A DNA stretch of 64,000 nucleotides from Magicicada septendecula (lineage: Eukaryota; Arthropoda; Insecta; Hemiptera; Cicadidae), in the NCBI GenBank assembly GCA_034769895.1, contig CM068372.1:241328343-241392342 (forward strand). The letters are read 5' to 3'. Shown here piece by piece: positions 20,904 to 32,921 of the stretch. Numbering within the stretch: position 1 is the first letter of the stretch; every line of letters begins with the position of its first letter. The translations under genes were made by a program, and so were the position numbers. Below the pieces are notes generated by a model. That model was not told the DNA's origin. It searched no databases and saw nothing but the letters and a program-made list of their open reading frames with translations.

Positions 20904-23900
20904 CAGGGGTGCACTGGTACCGGAACGCCATTCCGGTACTGCTTTTTGAGAAAAAGAATTATTTTCTTTCACATGAAATGTGTTTTTACTCAAAAATCTG
21001 GTCCACATATTATTTTAAGATTTAGTACTCACTGTTATTATACTTCTTATTGCAAGATAATGAAGAAATATTAACATATTCGACAAATAATTCCTTTTAG
21101 TTTTACTGCTAATTTTGTTTATACACATTATGGTCATCTCAATGACGATCACCGAGATCGAAAATTAAAACTGACAAAAGAAAATAAAAAATAACAATCA
21201 TTTGGTAACTATGCACTAGGCTCACTGAACGGTGCCGAACACAACGCACATGAGATCTATTTTGGATGCAGGATGACCTTGAAGTGTAGACCAGCGGGCA
21301 GTGCAGTGGAGGGGGTACCTTCCACCGATCGGCTCACTACTCAACTCAGTATTACTGATGAGTCATTAGTGGTTCCCGCGTCTTGCTTGTCAGTTGTAAA
21401 TCGCTGTTGTGAACCGTTACGTGTGTTTATTCAGTGCTACAACAGTCATGGAATCTGCCAATAAGAAACAAAAAACTCTAACGTTGTTCTTCAGTAGAGG
21501 GAATACAGTCTTCGTGCGAGTCTTCAACCTTTGCTTCTCGCGATGCAAATACTCTCCTTAAACCTGGCGAAAGCTCATTTGTGCAGCATACAGAAACCGA
21601 AGGTATTTGTGTTATTGATAATTCTCTGTCTGTACCGAGTTCATCAACTGAGGACTCAACTATTTCTCGTTGGCCTTCCATTTGGACAGAAGAAATGTGG
21701 GAACGTAAAAAGAATGCTTTTCCTTGGCTTGATTGTATCAACGGCAAACTTGTCTGTAATGTTTGTAAAGAAGTTGCTCAACTTGGCACATTTAAAAAAG
21801 ACCGCATGAGCATATCAAAAGAATGGCGTTTGTTCCTAATTACATTTAATGGATCAAGTAAAACCTCTAACTTACATCGTTGAGAAAAAAATATTTGAAC
21901 ATAAAAACTCTTTCGGTCACACAACAGCTGAAAGAATTGCTGCTGAAGCCAAAAAAGAGTCAATAGACAAGGTTTTGATGAAATGAGTGCAGCCCACTTA
22001 GTGACAACAAAAATTGTCTTTAGAACTGTTTACTTCATTGCGAAAAACAATAAGCCTTGCACTGACCATTTTGATCTGTTGCAGATGCAAAAACTGAATG
22101 ACTTGGATATAGGTGTGGGGCTACACTCTAAAAGAATTGCAATGGAAATAATTTGTCACGTTTCTGACGAAATGAAGGAAAGAGTCGTGAAACAAATTTT
22201 AGGTGTATCAGGCAAAATTTCTGTCCTGATAGACGAATCAACCACTCTCGGCAGCAAGTCTACTCTGATAGTATATTTGAAGTGTGAAGTTTGCAAAGAG
22301 GACTCTCCACATTTCTTATTCTTAGATCTCCTAGAACTATCCGACCAAACGTCTAAGACCGTAGCAGAAAATCTCCTTGATTGCTTAAGCAAATACGGTT
22401 TTGAAGGTAACTACTTAAAACAAAACTTTGTTGCATTTGCAAGTGACGGTGCAAGTGTTATGCTGGGGAAAAAATCAGGAGTCGCAGAAAGATTGCTTGA
22501 AAAATATCCAACCCTTATTATTTGGCACTGCATGAACCACAGACTTGAGTTAGCTCTGAGTGATGCAATAAACGAAGTGGGAGCTGTAAACCATTTCCAA
22601 ATTTTTATGGACAAAGTGCACTCCGTTTATAGCAGGTCTCCAAAGAATCAAAGGGAGTTAGCAGAATGTGCTAGTGGCCTAGATCAAGAAATAAATAAAA
22701 TCGGGAAAATTTTAGGGACACGTTGGGTAGCAAGTTCATTTAGAGCCGTGTCAGCTACTTGGTATGGATATGGTGCCTTAAACAGACACTTTGACTTTGC
22801 TAAAGCCGATAAGAGCAGAAATTTGACAGAGCGAGCCATGTACAATCAAAACGATGTTCATCACCTCAGTTTTTGCTAGATTTGGCTATAACGTATGATA
22901 TTTTGGCTGAGCTGTCGATGCTGTCAGAATCCTTACAAAACCAAGAAACAACAGTAATCTATGCTGATAAACTTATACGACGAAGTGTCCGGTTTTTTGA
23001 GGCTATGAAGGAAAATCCCGGTACTAAGACTTTGGAAGCAAAAATTTGCATCAGGGAAGGAACATTTAATGGCGTTCCACTCATAGAAAATCACACAGTT
23101 CCAACCATCAATCATCAGCAGTTAATAACAAGTGTCATAAATAACTTAAAAAGAAGAATGTTTACTACAGTTTCTAGCCACGAACCCCATCGGTCAAGTG
23201 CGCCATCACATCATCATGAAGCTTACAAATCACTTTTAGATGAATTAAAAGTGCTGGAACCAGATACGTGGCCTACTGAAAAACCTGCAGGCTTTGGCGA
23301 ACCAGAGATTGAGAAGTTGTGCAGAAGGTTTAAGTTAAACATACCCAAAATCAAAAACACCTACAGGGATTTTGTCGAAAACCATACAACAATACCAAAA
23401 CATTTAACACCTGTGCTTAACTGTACAAAACTGATCCCTTGCAGTTCAGCTGATTGCGAAAGAGGATTCAGTTTAATGAATCTCATCATTACACCCACCA
23501 TCATTACGAGACTGACAGTGCCACATGTGTCAAGTTTTATGTTTGTTAAACTACACGGCCCAAACTTGAGTGTCTGGGATCCAGAGCCATATGTAAAAAC
23601 ATGGCTCCGAAAACACCGGACTGCAGATGACACCCAAACGAAACAAGCAAAACCAACCACTCTGGAAGAATCCAATCCATTTGCTAAATATTTGTGATTA
23701 AGTTAAGTTAAATTATGTTGTTCAAATGTTCAAGTAATAAATATTTTTTGTGAATATTACAAGTGTTTAGTTAGATTCCAACCATCACTTTACTTTCAGT
23801 GATATGTTATCCGTTATGGAGTGACTATGTAGCCGACATTGGCTGTGGACCATAGTCTGCTAAAAAAAAAAAAAAGCGTTCCGGTACTGGAAAATTTACG

Positions 23901-23912
23901 AGTGCACCCCTG
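20904..23912 (+). mobile_element. hAT DNA transposon
   Basis: Flanked by the 8-bp duplication TCCGTATG (20896-20903 and 23913-23920), as expected of hAT. TIRs start CAGGGGTGCACT on both sides. A second inverted block, CCGGTACTGG/GTACCGGAACGC, lies just inside, shifted by about 12 bp on the right. The element is 3009 bp. Confidence 0.95.
21448..23697 (+). pseudogene. hAT transposase (KIAA1586/ZMYM-like type)
   Basis: Start ATG 21448: MESANKKQKTLTLFFSRG. The frame changes near 21510, then SIWTEEMWERKKNAFPWL and LVCNVCKEVAQ, a TTF/BED-like zinc region. More frame breaks lie near 21840-21975. The catalytic core is one ORF: ISVLIDESTTLGSKSTLIVY (first Asp), FVAFASDGASVMLGKKSGVA (second Asp), WHCMNHRLELALSDAI. 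A frameshift at about 22870 is followed by the C-terminal part with LIPCSSADCERGFSLMNLI, the hAT dimerisation block holding the catalytic Glu. It ends at TGA 23695. At least four lesions; all catalytic residues remain. Confidence 0.9.
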
Positions 23913-24186
23913 TCCGTATGGTGATCCAATAAGGTAAGTCGCACTTCGTTTTAAATTGGTAAAGTGCTCAGAACGGATTAGTATGCCTATGATGGTGACA
24001 CATAGAACAAGCATTGTGCGTACATGGTCAACGAATTGTCTGTAGTTATGAGTCAGCTGTTGAAACAAAGACAGTTCATCCATTGTGTCTGGTGTCATGT
24101 AGAAGTTGAGATAATTCACAGATGAGTTTTTGTAAATGTTGCTACTAATGATATGTAGATTTGATGTTGTGGCGAGTGTCTTTTAG

Positions 24187-24984
24187 TTACATCTGCAATT
24201 GACAGTTGAGTGTTGGTGATGACATTATTTCATCATTAGAATTAATTATATTAACATCACCACTTACCTCAGAATTGTAATCACCATCATTATCTTCACT
24301 AGTCAACACTACCTCTCCCATTATTTTGTCACTGTTATTTATTAATTCATTATCGTTATCACTCACCTGGTTAATTATTTCTTCACTATCATTAACAACA
24401 TTATTATCACTTACCTGTTTTAATTCAACTTCTGAGTTCTCCCTTAATCGGTCTGTCTTTAGTTCCCGCGACCATTCCCTCAATATTTTGTTATTTTCAT
24501 CTAATCCTGTTTTTACCTCATCAAAACCCTTATTCATCATTTCCATATATTCCTCCAAACCTTTCTTAATCATTTGCAACATATTTATCTTATAATCAGA
24601 TTCACTCATATCATCATTATTTACCTTATTATCTGCCACCTGATCGACTTTATTCTTGTTAAATTGATTTGTCTCTCTACCTGTGTTTACCACCACCACA
24701 CTCTCATCATTATCACTAGGCCTATTTACTGCCTTATTTTCTACCACTGTTACTTCGACTACCTTACCTTTATCGTTCGTCATCTTACTACCAATACTAA
24801 TATCATCACTATGCTTTCTAATTTCGGCAAATATTCCCTCTTCTTGTTCTTCCATTCGTGTTAGATCATTATCTAAATCACCCCACTTCTCGTCTGTCAT
24901 CTCACCTACAACACCTCGAAATTCACTCTCCCACTCATCCCATGCGAAACCCATATCATTACCTTGTACTTCACTCATCTTCAA
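24187..24984 (-). CDS. intact acidic 265-codon ORF, possibly gag of an LTR element
   Basis: Starts MKMSEVQGNDMGFAWDEWES. It is strongly acidic, Asn/Asp/Glu-rich, with a likely coiled coil in the middle (LEEYMEMMNKGFDEVKTGLD, ENNKILREWSRELKTDRL) and low-complexity repeats (QVSDNN, QVSDND) towards the end. I do not recognise a domain. It reads away from a PBS-like site (25192-25211) and candidate LTR, the position of gag in an LTR retrotransposon on the minus strand. No pol follows: the next DNA is the hAT element flank. An orphan host gene is the alternative. Unlike its neighbours it has no stop or frameshift. Confidence 0.5.
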   Translation of the reverse strand: MKMSEVQGNDMGFAWDEWESEFRGVVGEMTDEKWGDLDNDLTRMEEQEEGIFAEIRKHSDDISIGSKMTNDKGKVVEVTVVENKAVNRPSDNDESVVVVNTGRETNQFNKNKVDQVADNKVNNDDMSESDYKINMLQMIKKGLEEYMEMMNKGFDEVKTGLDENNKILREWSRELKTDRLRENSEVELKQVSDNNVVNDSEEIINQVSDNDNELINNSDKIMGEVVLTSEDNDGDYNSEVSGDVNIINSNDEIMSSPTLNCQLQM

Positions 24985-25191
24985 AGTTTATTTATATAAC
25001 ACTTATGTATAAAAACCACTATTATTATAAAACTAAAACACCTAACACAACTGTAAACCATAATAACACAAACATAACCTACTCACACGTACGTAATTAT
25101 ATACGATAAATATTTTTACAAATATGTCATTACCACATCCTATTTTCTGTGCTTTAAAATAGGTCTACCTCGTATAAATAAAATTAAACCA

Positions 25192-25211
25192 GGATCCTGG
25201 CAGGGTCGCCA
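25192..25211 (-). other. primer-binding-site-like sequence
   Basis: Minus strand TGGCGACCCTGCCAGGATCC, beginning with the TGG expected opposite a tRNA CCA end, two bases from TGTAAC at 25214. The spacing is that of PBS to 5' LTR. Confidence 0.45.
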
Positions 25212-25213
25212 AA

Positions 25214-26485
25214 TGTAACTATACAAAAATGATCGAAATACATAAATAAATAAAATACTGCCAGGAACTTACCTGCGATCTTTTTACTTACCTGCCTTTT
25301 TTAAATTTTGATCAGAAGCCCAGAGTCGCCACGATATTTTTCTAAGGTTAAATATCGAAACCTTTATACTTCACCTTAATAAAACAGGACAATTTCGCAA
25401 TCTGACTACCCCCCACTAATAATTCAGAAGCTATCCGGGAACGTTTAGACGAATCTTGCCGCACAGAAATGAGAAAGTGGTAATGACGAAATAACTTAGA
25501 CTAACACATTTTGTGACAGTAAACTAAATAATTTTAATTACTCAAAAACTGTTTTCATTATTAGAACAAGAACACTACAGAACAAATTTTGAAATATATA
25601 TTTAGGTATCATATTTAAATATTCTAATTATAAGACAGCCCATTCTGCTCACACACACTTTCACACAATTTAATACTTTACCACTTGTTTATTATATTTT
25701 AATATTCCTTTATTGTTTTAAAACTGTTCACTAACGCGTTGCCGGCCGAACACGTGTTTTTGTCCCGATTCGATTCCAGTTATCTAACGATGTCGGTTCA
25801 TAACTCCACTGCACCAATTAATAAATGTAATACGTTTATTAATTCCTTGGGTCCCGGTCGGTATTAAAACGGTATTATATGTTATTATGCACATTTTCTG
25901 AAATTCGGCCGACCGGCCCCTCACAACACTATCAGCGTCTGTTAGCGAACTGGGCAGAAGCGGCTCTCCAATCAGACTGCCCAGAGCGGCATAGCGTTCA
26001 CTGCTAACTCGATTGCGTCTTTCTAGGTGGAAACCAAGGCCTCATGGTTCTTCGTCGCTTGTTAATTTACATTAACCCATGCAAGAGTTTGTGTGTGGAT
26101 CATAGCAGATATTTGTTCCGCACTGGCTGACGTCACAAAAGGGTTGGGCTTAGGACTCACATCCGGCAACTTCGTCAAGGAGGCAAACAGCGATTCTTGT
26201 CTTAGCCATTTTTTGTGTTTCAAAAGTCGGCGTGGGTCCGCGCGCATGCTCGTGTGACACGCTCGGACGTACTGCCACACACTCGCAAAGTTCTTAGAAA
26301 ATGATGCTCAGTACATTCCTTGTTAGCGATTGCACAACTGTTGAGACGTATCGTTCCTTTGTTAGAACACTGTTATTACAATACAACACGTGGCCTGGTC
26401 ACAGTTGGAAATTATGTCCATGAATATTCTTTATAAATCCCAAAAACGTAATAAAATAAAATCCCCTGAAAATCGGCACGTTACA
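25214..26485 (-). repeat. candidate LTR (TGTAAC...GTTACA)
   Basis: Beginning TGTAAC (25214) next to the PBS-like site; the nearest matching inverted end is GTTACA at 26480-26485, giving 1272 bp. No second copy is in the window, so the outer boundary is a guess. Confidence 0.3.
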
Positions 26486-27222
26486 ATATATAATTGTTAT
26501 TGCGGCCCGTTTTGTAAACGGTAGAGTGCTCCGCGCGTATATACACACACAACTGCTGAAAATAAGGCGCACAGGCAAAGCATAACCGCTCACACGTGTT
26601 GGCAGGAAAAAGGTTAAAACATTGAGACACCTGAGATGTCTTGCATTGGTGCTGTTACCCAACAAGGTGAGTGCTAGTTGATTGAGATTGGTGATTCAAT
26701 TTCAGTTATTAGTTTATACAATAACATTGAATTTCCTATACCAGTGAAACACTTGAATGTTGTCTTCTACACTTTTGTTCCTTGTGAGTAATGGGTAGGT
26801 TGATGATTGTTATCAACACTTAATGTGAATACATCAATAATTGAATGAATGAATTGAATTTTGTTTTTATTCAACCTGAAACGTCCCCCTGAATTAAAAA
26901 AAAAAATTTTATTTTTTTTTATCAGGGGTCGTTACTTAATTCTTAAAACTAGACTTGTGGTCTAGACGGAAGAAAAATTGTGGTGAGCCCATCGTGACAG
27001 GACTTGCAATAAAACACTTGCATAACTATAACAGCGTTTTATTAGTGTTCATATTATCATGATAACATTTTTAATCCAGTGTACACAATTGAATTCTCAA
27101 TGTTCATTTCATAGACATGTGTCTGTCAAGTAGTATTAATCACAGTTGGCAATATTATTAACAAACAAATTATTCAACACATTTAAGTACACTGTTCCAA
27201 GCTAAGCCGACATTTCTATATA
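26486..27222. other. no gene seen; contains a small hairpin
   Basis: AT-rich. At 26885-26939, CCCCCTGA and TCAGGGG flank an A/T-only core, a potential hairpin of about 50 bp that resembles a tiny foldback element. Nothing else is recognised. Confidence 0.4.
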
Positions 27223-29764
27223 CAGTGGAAATCGTTTAACGCGAAAACGGTTACCACAAAATATCGGTTAACACGAAATACCACTCGGGTACCGATCGCC
27301 GTTTGTTATGTACAGTGTATTATTTGTACGGTTAACACGAAAGGTTTACCTGAAAAATATTGGTTAACACGAAAAAATTTTTGTTAAAAATAATTTTTTT
27401 TTGGCTGGCTTTTAAGTAACTGCATACAAAATAAAGCCACACAAGTACGCCCAAAAGCTTGTTTTCGATGTAACGGAATCCATTCTTCATCTCTAAAAGA
27501 GAAAGAGCAGGTAATGACCATAGTTTGTTTTGTCTACCTGTTTTGTTTTGTCTTCAGTACCAAGTTCTGTTTACAGTACGTACTGTATACAGTGTACCGT
27601 TGTTTACGAGAAACCATAGCCTCTCCTTCAGCACCAAATGTGTTGTTCATTGATGCAAATAAACCGTTATCGCTTACATTAACTACCAACTCTATAGGGT
27701 GTGGTGAGTTCAGTTCAGTTGTATTCTGTGCGTGTACAGCGGTGGTAAAGTTTGCGGTACGGTACCGATAACATTTTATTGTAAAAAATTTACTCAGTTG
27801 TGAGGATTAACTGTTTACTTTTTTACTGTACAAACTTCTTAGTCTTTTACAGCCAGTTAAGTGACGTTAAGCGTGTGACGTGTATGTGTTAAGTGAAGTT
27901 ACGCTTTCGTAAATTTTGTTTTTGCAGTCCGGAAGTAAAATGGAGAAGAAAGTGCATAAACAAAGTGCCCTCTCTTTAGAAAAAAAAGTTGAACTCCTCC
28001 AAGCTGTTAATGAGGGTATTCGAACTAAAACAGAAATCTGTAAAACATTCGGTATACCAAACTTGACGTTATCCACGATTATAAAAAACAGAGATAAAAC
28101 TTTAGAACTGTATGAGTCGGGCAAGTTTGAACCAGGCAGAAAACGTATCTGTAAGGGAAACCACGAAAACTTAGAGGCTGCTCTTCTTGTTTGGTTTAAG
28201 CAAGCAAGATCACAAGATGCTCCTATTTCTGGACCACTACTGATGGAGAAAGCAAACGTTTTTGCTGAACAGATGAACTTAAATTTCACTGCAAATCCTG
28301 GCTGGCTAGAAAGGTTTAAAAAACGAAATGGCATAACCTTTAAAAACATCTGTGGCGAATCAAGACAGGTGTCACAAGAAATGACATCATCGTGGTTGCA
28401 ATCTACGCTGCCTGCAATTTTAAAAGACTATCCACGTAAGGATATTTTCAACGCCGATGAAACAGGACTATTTTTCCGTTGTATGCCCGATAAAACACTT
28501 TCATTCAAAGGGGAGCAGTGCTCTGGTGGTAAAAAGTCCAAAGAGAGAGTGACAGTGATGGTAGGTTGCAATGCTGATGAGTCAGAAAAACTTCCGTTAC
28601 TTGTTATAGGAAAAAGTTTAAAGCCGCGCTGTTTTAAAAATGTTAAAAAGTTGCCAGCAGAATAGAGAGCTAACAAACGAGCGTGGATGACGTCTAAAAT
28701 TTTTACCGAATGGCTGGTTTCGTTAAAAAAACATTTCACTTCTCAGAAGAGGAAAATTGTGTTAATTATTGACAACTGTCCTGCCCACCCATGTGACCTA
28801 AAATTGATGGCAATTAAACTTGTTTTTCTACCACCGAACACGACTAGTGTCCTACAACCTTGTGATCAAGGTATTATTCAAAATTTAAAATTTCAGTACA
28901 GAAAGTTACTTCTGCGGAAATACTTGGCCACTATTGAGGGGGAAAAAGATTTCTGTGTAAATGTTCTGGATGCTTGTAACTTGTTAAGAACAGCGTGGAA
29001 CCTCGTGATGCCTACAACAATTCAAAATTGTTTCGCTCATGCTCGATTCATTTTCAATTCAGAAACTGAACAACCCGAAGAAAATGAAATTGATCCTACA
29101 CTATCTGTAATGTTTAATCGTGTGTCATCTGTATTAAATGTTTCAATTTCTCTAAATGAGTACGTGACTCGACGAGAACGTAACTACGGCTCCCGTATTA
29201 ACAGATACCGATATCGTGGAAACAGTGCAAGTTGACAACTGTGAAGGTGATGATAGTGACGACGAACTTGACACGGAAAATGATAGTGAAAATGTTCCTC
29301 CCGCTACCGATATGCTTTCCTTGCTGAGCCGTGTTCGTCGATATTTTGAAGCCAACTCGGAAGGTGAAATGTTTGAACACATTGATAAATTAGAACAATT
29401 TGTTGAAAATAAAATAGTGCAAAATTGTGTGCAAAAGAAAATTACGGATTATTTTAAATAAAGATAAACACGAAAACTACGGTAAAGTTGAAAGACATAC
29501 AGTAGTCTATAAGAAAACCTAAATCATAGGACTAAATTTAGAACAGCTAATAATAATTTTAAGAAAAATTAACAATAATAAACCATGAGGATAAATAAAA
29601 GGTTGTATTTGTTGCATTTTACTAGACAGTACAATAAATAATCTACAGTACACTATTTGTTCACTTCCTCATTTTGTTTCACTTTTTGTTCGCTTAACAC
29701 GAAATTCAGTTTACACAAAAAAAATAACTGATCCCCGTCATTTCGTGTTAACCGATTTCCACTG
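27223..29764 (+). mobile_element. pogo/Tigger element 2
   Basis: TIRs CAGTGGAAATCGTTTAACGC (27223) and, from the right, CAGTGGAAATCGGTTAACAC (29764), with TA on both sides (27221-27222 and 29765-29766). Words like GGTTAACACGAAA repeat inside the left end (27265-27370). 2542 bp. Confidence 0.94.
27940..29461 (+). pseudogene. Tigger 2 transposase (nearly intact)
   Basis: ATG 27940, preceded by TTTTGTTTTTGCAG, perhaps the end of a 5' UTR intron. N-terminal CENP-B HTH (SALSLEKKVELLQAVNEGIR), second DNA-binding part (LLVWFKQARSQDAPISGPLL; GWLERFKKRNGITFKNICGE), then the DDE core: FNADETGLFFRCM, VLIIDNCPAHP, VLQPCDQGIIQNLK. Lesions are an in-frame TAG at 28663-28665 in the core and a frameshift near 29165; the overlapping frame then gives the acidic tail and the C-terminal CVQKKITDYFK. 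Two changes separate it from a complete frame of about 500 codons. Confidence 0.92.
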
Positions 29765-30022
29765 TATTAACATTTATTCAAATGGCATTTTCTAAATCAC
29801 AGTTTAACTAAAGTTGCTAAATAACAATTCTATAGTTACCTTATTAATTCAATTTATGCTCACACAATAATGCATCATCACTGACAAGAAACATGTAGTG
29901 TGTCGGTTTATATCTGATAAATGAAATTCAAAAAATTTTGCATTAAAAGAAACAAATATATATATATATATGTATACTATAATACTTATAACTAATTTAC
30001 CTCAAGATATACTTTTTTCCTT

Positions 30023-30065
30023 TAGGAACATGTTTCGGGAGATCTTGTTCTCCCATCTTCAGCCT
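30023..30065 (-). ncRNA. hammerhead ribozyme motif, PLE B left arm
   Basis: Mirror copy of 30968-31010: CTGAAGA (30062-30056), stem II GGGAGA/TCTCCC, GAAAC, then ATGTT. Confidence 0.6.
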
Positions 30066-30967
30066 TCGCCATCTTGTTTCTGGTGAAGTATTTGTGTGTT
30101 GGCTTCTGGATGTTATTAAGGTAGTTTGTTGGTCTTTGGTCCTTCAAAGTTGCATTATTGTGTGTGGTTGTGGTATCTGTTTTTGTATTTTGTGTATTTT
30201 CGATGTTGAGTGCTTTGAATATTGTGTCATGTTTTGTATTGATTTGTATTTGTTCTGGTATTAATTTGTTTTGTGTTTTATGTTTGTAAATCTGTAAATT
30301 TTCCCAAATGTTCATTATGGTGCCTTTGTGTGGTATATGTTTTATTAGTGTTACATTGGTTATGTCTGGGAATTCATGTCCTGTGTTTATTGCATGTGTG
30401 GCTAAATTGGATTTATATATATTTGGTTTTTTGTATGCATTTAGGTGTTCAATTACAAAATCTAAATAGCTCACACAACAAAGATAATACAACAACCAAC
30501 GGTATATACAAAATTGAATGCCAAGATTGCAATAAATGTTATATAGGACAAACAAAAAAAACAGCTGAAAAAACGTTATTTTGAACACCTAAATGCATAC
30601 AAAAAACCAAATATATATAAATCCAATTTAGCCACACATGCAATAAACACAGGACATGAATTCCCAGACATAACCAATGTAACACTAATAAAACATATAC
30701 CACACAAAGGCACCATAATGAACATTTGGGAAAATTTACAGATTTACAAACATAAAACACAAAACAAATTAATACCAGAACAAATACAAATCAATACAAA
30801 ACATGACACAATATTCAAAGCACTCAACATCGAAAATACACAAAATACAAAAACAGATACCACAACCACACACAATAATGCAACTTTGAAGGACCAAAGA
30901 CCAACAAACTACCTTAATAACATCCAGAAGCCAACACACAAATACTTCACCAGAAACAAGATGGCGA

Positions 30968-31010
30968 AGGCTGAAGATGGGAGAACAAGATCTCCCGAAA
31001 CATGTTCCTA
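30968..31010 (+). ncRNA. hammerhead ribozyme motif, PLE B right arm
   Basis: CTGAAGA (30971-30977), T, stem II GGGAGA-ACAAGA-TCTCCC, GAAA (30997-31000), one-pair stem III C(AT)G, then TT before CC. Stem I is AGG/CCT. The core order CUGANGA - stem II - GAAA - UH is that of a hammerhead; very short stem III is known for PLE hammerheads. Confidence 0.6.
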
Positions 31011-31098
31011 AAGGAAAAAAGTATATCTTGAGGTAAATTAGTTATAAGTATTATAGTATTATATACATCAAGAAACGGACTGTAGCAGAAAGTGATTG

Positions 31099-31100
<2 letters not shown>

Positions 31101-31138
<38 letters not shown>
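31101..31138. repeat. (AT)n microsatellite
   Basis: Follows the unpaired tail of PLE B and abuts the LTR at 31140. Confidence 0.97.
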
Positions 31139-31139
<1 letters not shown>

Positions 31140-31140
<1 letters not shown>

Positions 31141-32343
31141 CAACTGGACTTTGTTGGTGTGTTTTACTGGTATCGCTAATTTTGGGCAACAGCGAGTATT
31201 AATATTGTTCAGTTTACACACATAAAGACCAATGCAATTTTAATTAGACTTACCTTAACTGAATTTACTTTTACTTCTCTGCTATACTTATATTCTGTAG
31301 ACCTGTGTGTGAGAATGTGATGGATGGGTGTTATTTTTGAAATAATTACTTCTAACTCTTTAGTTATTATAAGAATTGTGTTTAATGTTTGTTTTTTTAT
31401 CTTACTTGACTTTAACTCTTTAAATGACTCTACTTCAATTTGCTCTGTTACTTACTTTACTAATTACATAAATTTGTTTTTTATAGTCTCTGATATTGTT
31501 CTCTTTCTTATTTACTGTCTTTTTGAATTCAAACTTAAATGTTTAATACTCTACTTGTTACTGTAGCTCCGGCGTCTATCTCATGGGCGTTTCTGGGTTT
31601 GAATGTTCCAATTGTTCCTCTTCTTGTTCATCCAGTCTCCATGGTGTGGATATGTGTACAGCTTCCCTGATGTGGAGTGTTCTCAGCTTCCCTGGATTCT
31701 GGTGTGAACAGCCTCCCTGATGTGGATATGTCCTCAGCTCCCTGTTGTGGAATTGTACTGCCTCCCTGATGTGGAATTTTTACTTTAAGATGCTATTTTC
31801 ACGCTATTGTTGATTTATTTGAACGGAGTCGCTTTCACGTTAAGTTCGAGTGTTTTTAAGTTTAACTTGTCGCGTGATTTTACTCACTACGCACTGCTCG
31901 GGCTAGTAATTCAAAACCGATTTTCCGTACTAGTGTTTTACTGCAACTACTCGGACTGGTTGTTTAACATAGACTTTCCGAACTAGTGTTTTAAAGCGGA
32001 CTACTCGAACCGGTGGTTTAATGCAGACTGAAGCGCTTTGAACGCATTAGCGACATCGCCCTGTATTTTCCCACTAGTTTAATGAAACTCTACCCTTATT
32101 GGTTTATCAACTGTCACGGGTTGTTGTTCACGCTCTGATAGGTTCTTTTTAAACTGTTTTTACATTTGAAATATTGATACACAATTACACAATTCTTATT
32201 ATTATACTTTGTTAACTCTATTTACTTAATCTTATACATTGTTTCTTATTATACTAAGCAGAGCATTGCTTTATGCACTGTATTTTCTATTTTGCTATAC
32301 GCATATGTGACGGTTGTCATATTGTGACTATTCGTCCTGTCAC
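31140..32343 (-). repeat. 3' LTR of retrotransposon 2
   Basis: Matches 41533-41680 and 43892-44029 over its first about 285 bp. The far end is placed at CCTGTCACA (32343), which on the minus strand gives a TGTGACAGG start; this edge is less sure. Inside are degenerate repeats of CCTCCCTGATGTGGA (31640-31780) and a separate array at 31895-32030. Confidence 0.65.
31895..32030. repeat. degenerate tandem repeat in the LTR
   Basis: About three units near 50-60 bp, each with an ACT(G/A)CTCG(G/A)(A/G)C(T/C)(A/G)GT word followed by TTTCCG(T/A)ACTAGTGTTTTA (last unit partial). Possible LTR enhancer array. Confidence 0.6.
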
Positions 32344-32921
32344 ATACACCTACAGCCATAATAAAAAAAAATTTCTTTCATAAGAATTTTTTTTTTTTCT
32401 ATTTTGTTTTACATATTTGATATGGTTTACATTTTACATATTTATTTGTTATTAATACTCTTTTACACATATTGAAATATTGTTATTACAATCCCATCCT
32501 TAGTTTACTAATTATTATTTACATAAATGCTTTCCCATTCCACCCCACATTTTCTATAGGTTAGTAGGTCAGTCAGGTATGTTGTTGTCAAGCTTAATTT
32601 GTGTTGTTCACATTTACTAATCCCCTCATGTGTTGAAAACACTACCAGCTGCGTGGGAGAACGCCCTGTCATCAAGCTTCTGCATTCCATTCCTTTCATT
32701 TCCACTGTAAACATTTCTCGGTTGCGTTTGAGGGTCACTAAGTGACGTAGCGTATCCCCCGCTCTCTCCTCGTTGTCTGCCGTCAGCTGTGTGCGCGAGT
32801 CAACGTCTTCTCTCGTCAGCTGTTTTGTTTTGTATGCATCCACTTCGCATCATAATTCCTTGTTTAAATTTTCACATGTTGTTTATACATACAAATCATA
32901 TAACTATTTATTTACTTACTT
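32344..32921. other. 3' noncoding part of retrotransposon 2
   Basis: Lies between the integrase end and the LTR. It has runs of T and A (about 32368-32400) and a GC-richer stretch (32600-32840) whose ORFs show no recognisable motif. Confidence 0.4.

Larger units (their letters stand above)
29975..31058. mobile_element. Penelope-like element B: perfect 478-bp inverted repeat
   Basis: The left arm 29975-30452 (minus) and right arm 30581-31058 (plus) are mirror images about 30516.5: the same 97-codon tail (MNIWENLQIYKHKTQNKLIP...) is read at 30022-30315 on minus and 30718-31011 on plus without a difference. The 128-bp centre (30453-30580, plus) encodes NGIYKIECQDCNKCYIGQTK, the GIY-YIG endonuclease of PLEs, which cuts the target. 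Only the 3' end of the element is present. A hammerhead core lies in each arm. Beyond the right arm is an unpaired tail (31059-31100) with CATCAAGAAACGG. Confidence 0.9.

Noticed and set aside
24187-24984. Acidic ORF as an endogenous viral gene
   Set aside because: No viral motif is visible; the LTR-element context or a host orphan gene is simpler.
26885-26939. CCCCCTGA...TCAGGGG hairpin as a MITE
   Set aside because: Only about 8 bp of inverted repeat around a simple A/T core and no clear target duplication.
30273-30760. Two identical hydrophobic ORFs on opposite strands (MFYVCKSVNFPKCSL...)
   Set aside because: Antisense shadows of the PLE tail; identical only because the arms are a palindrome.
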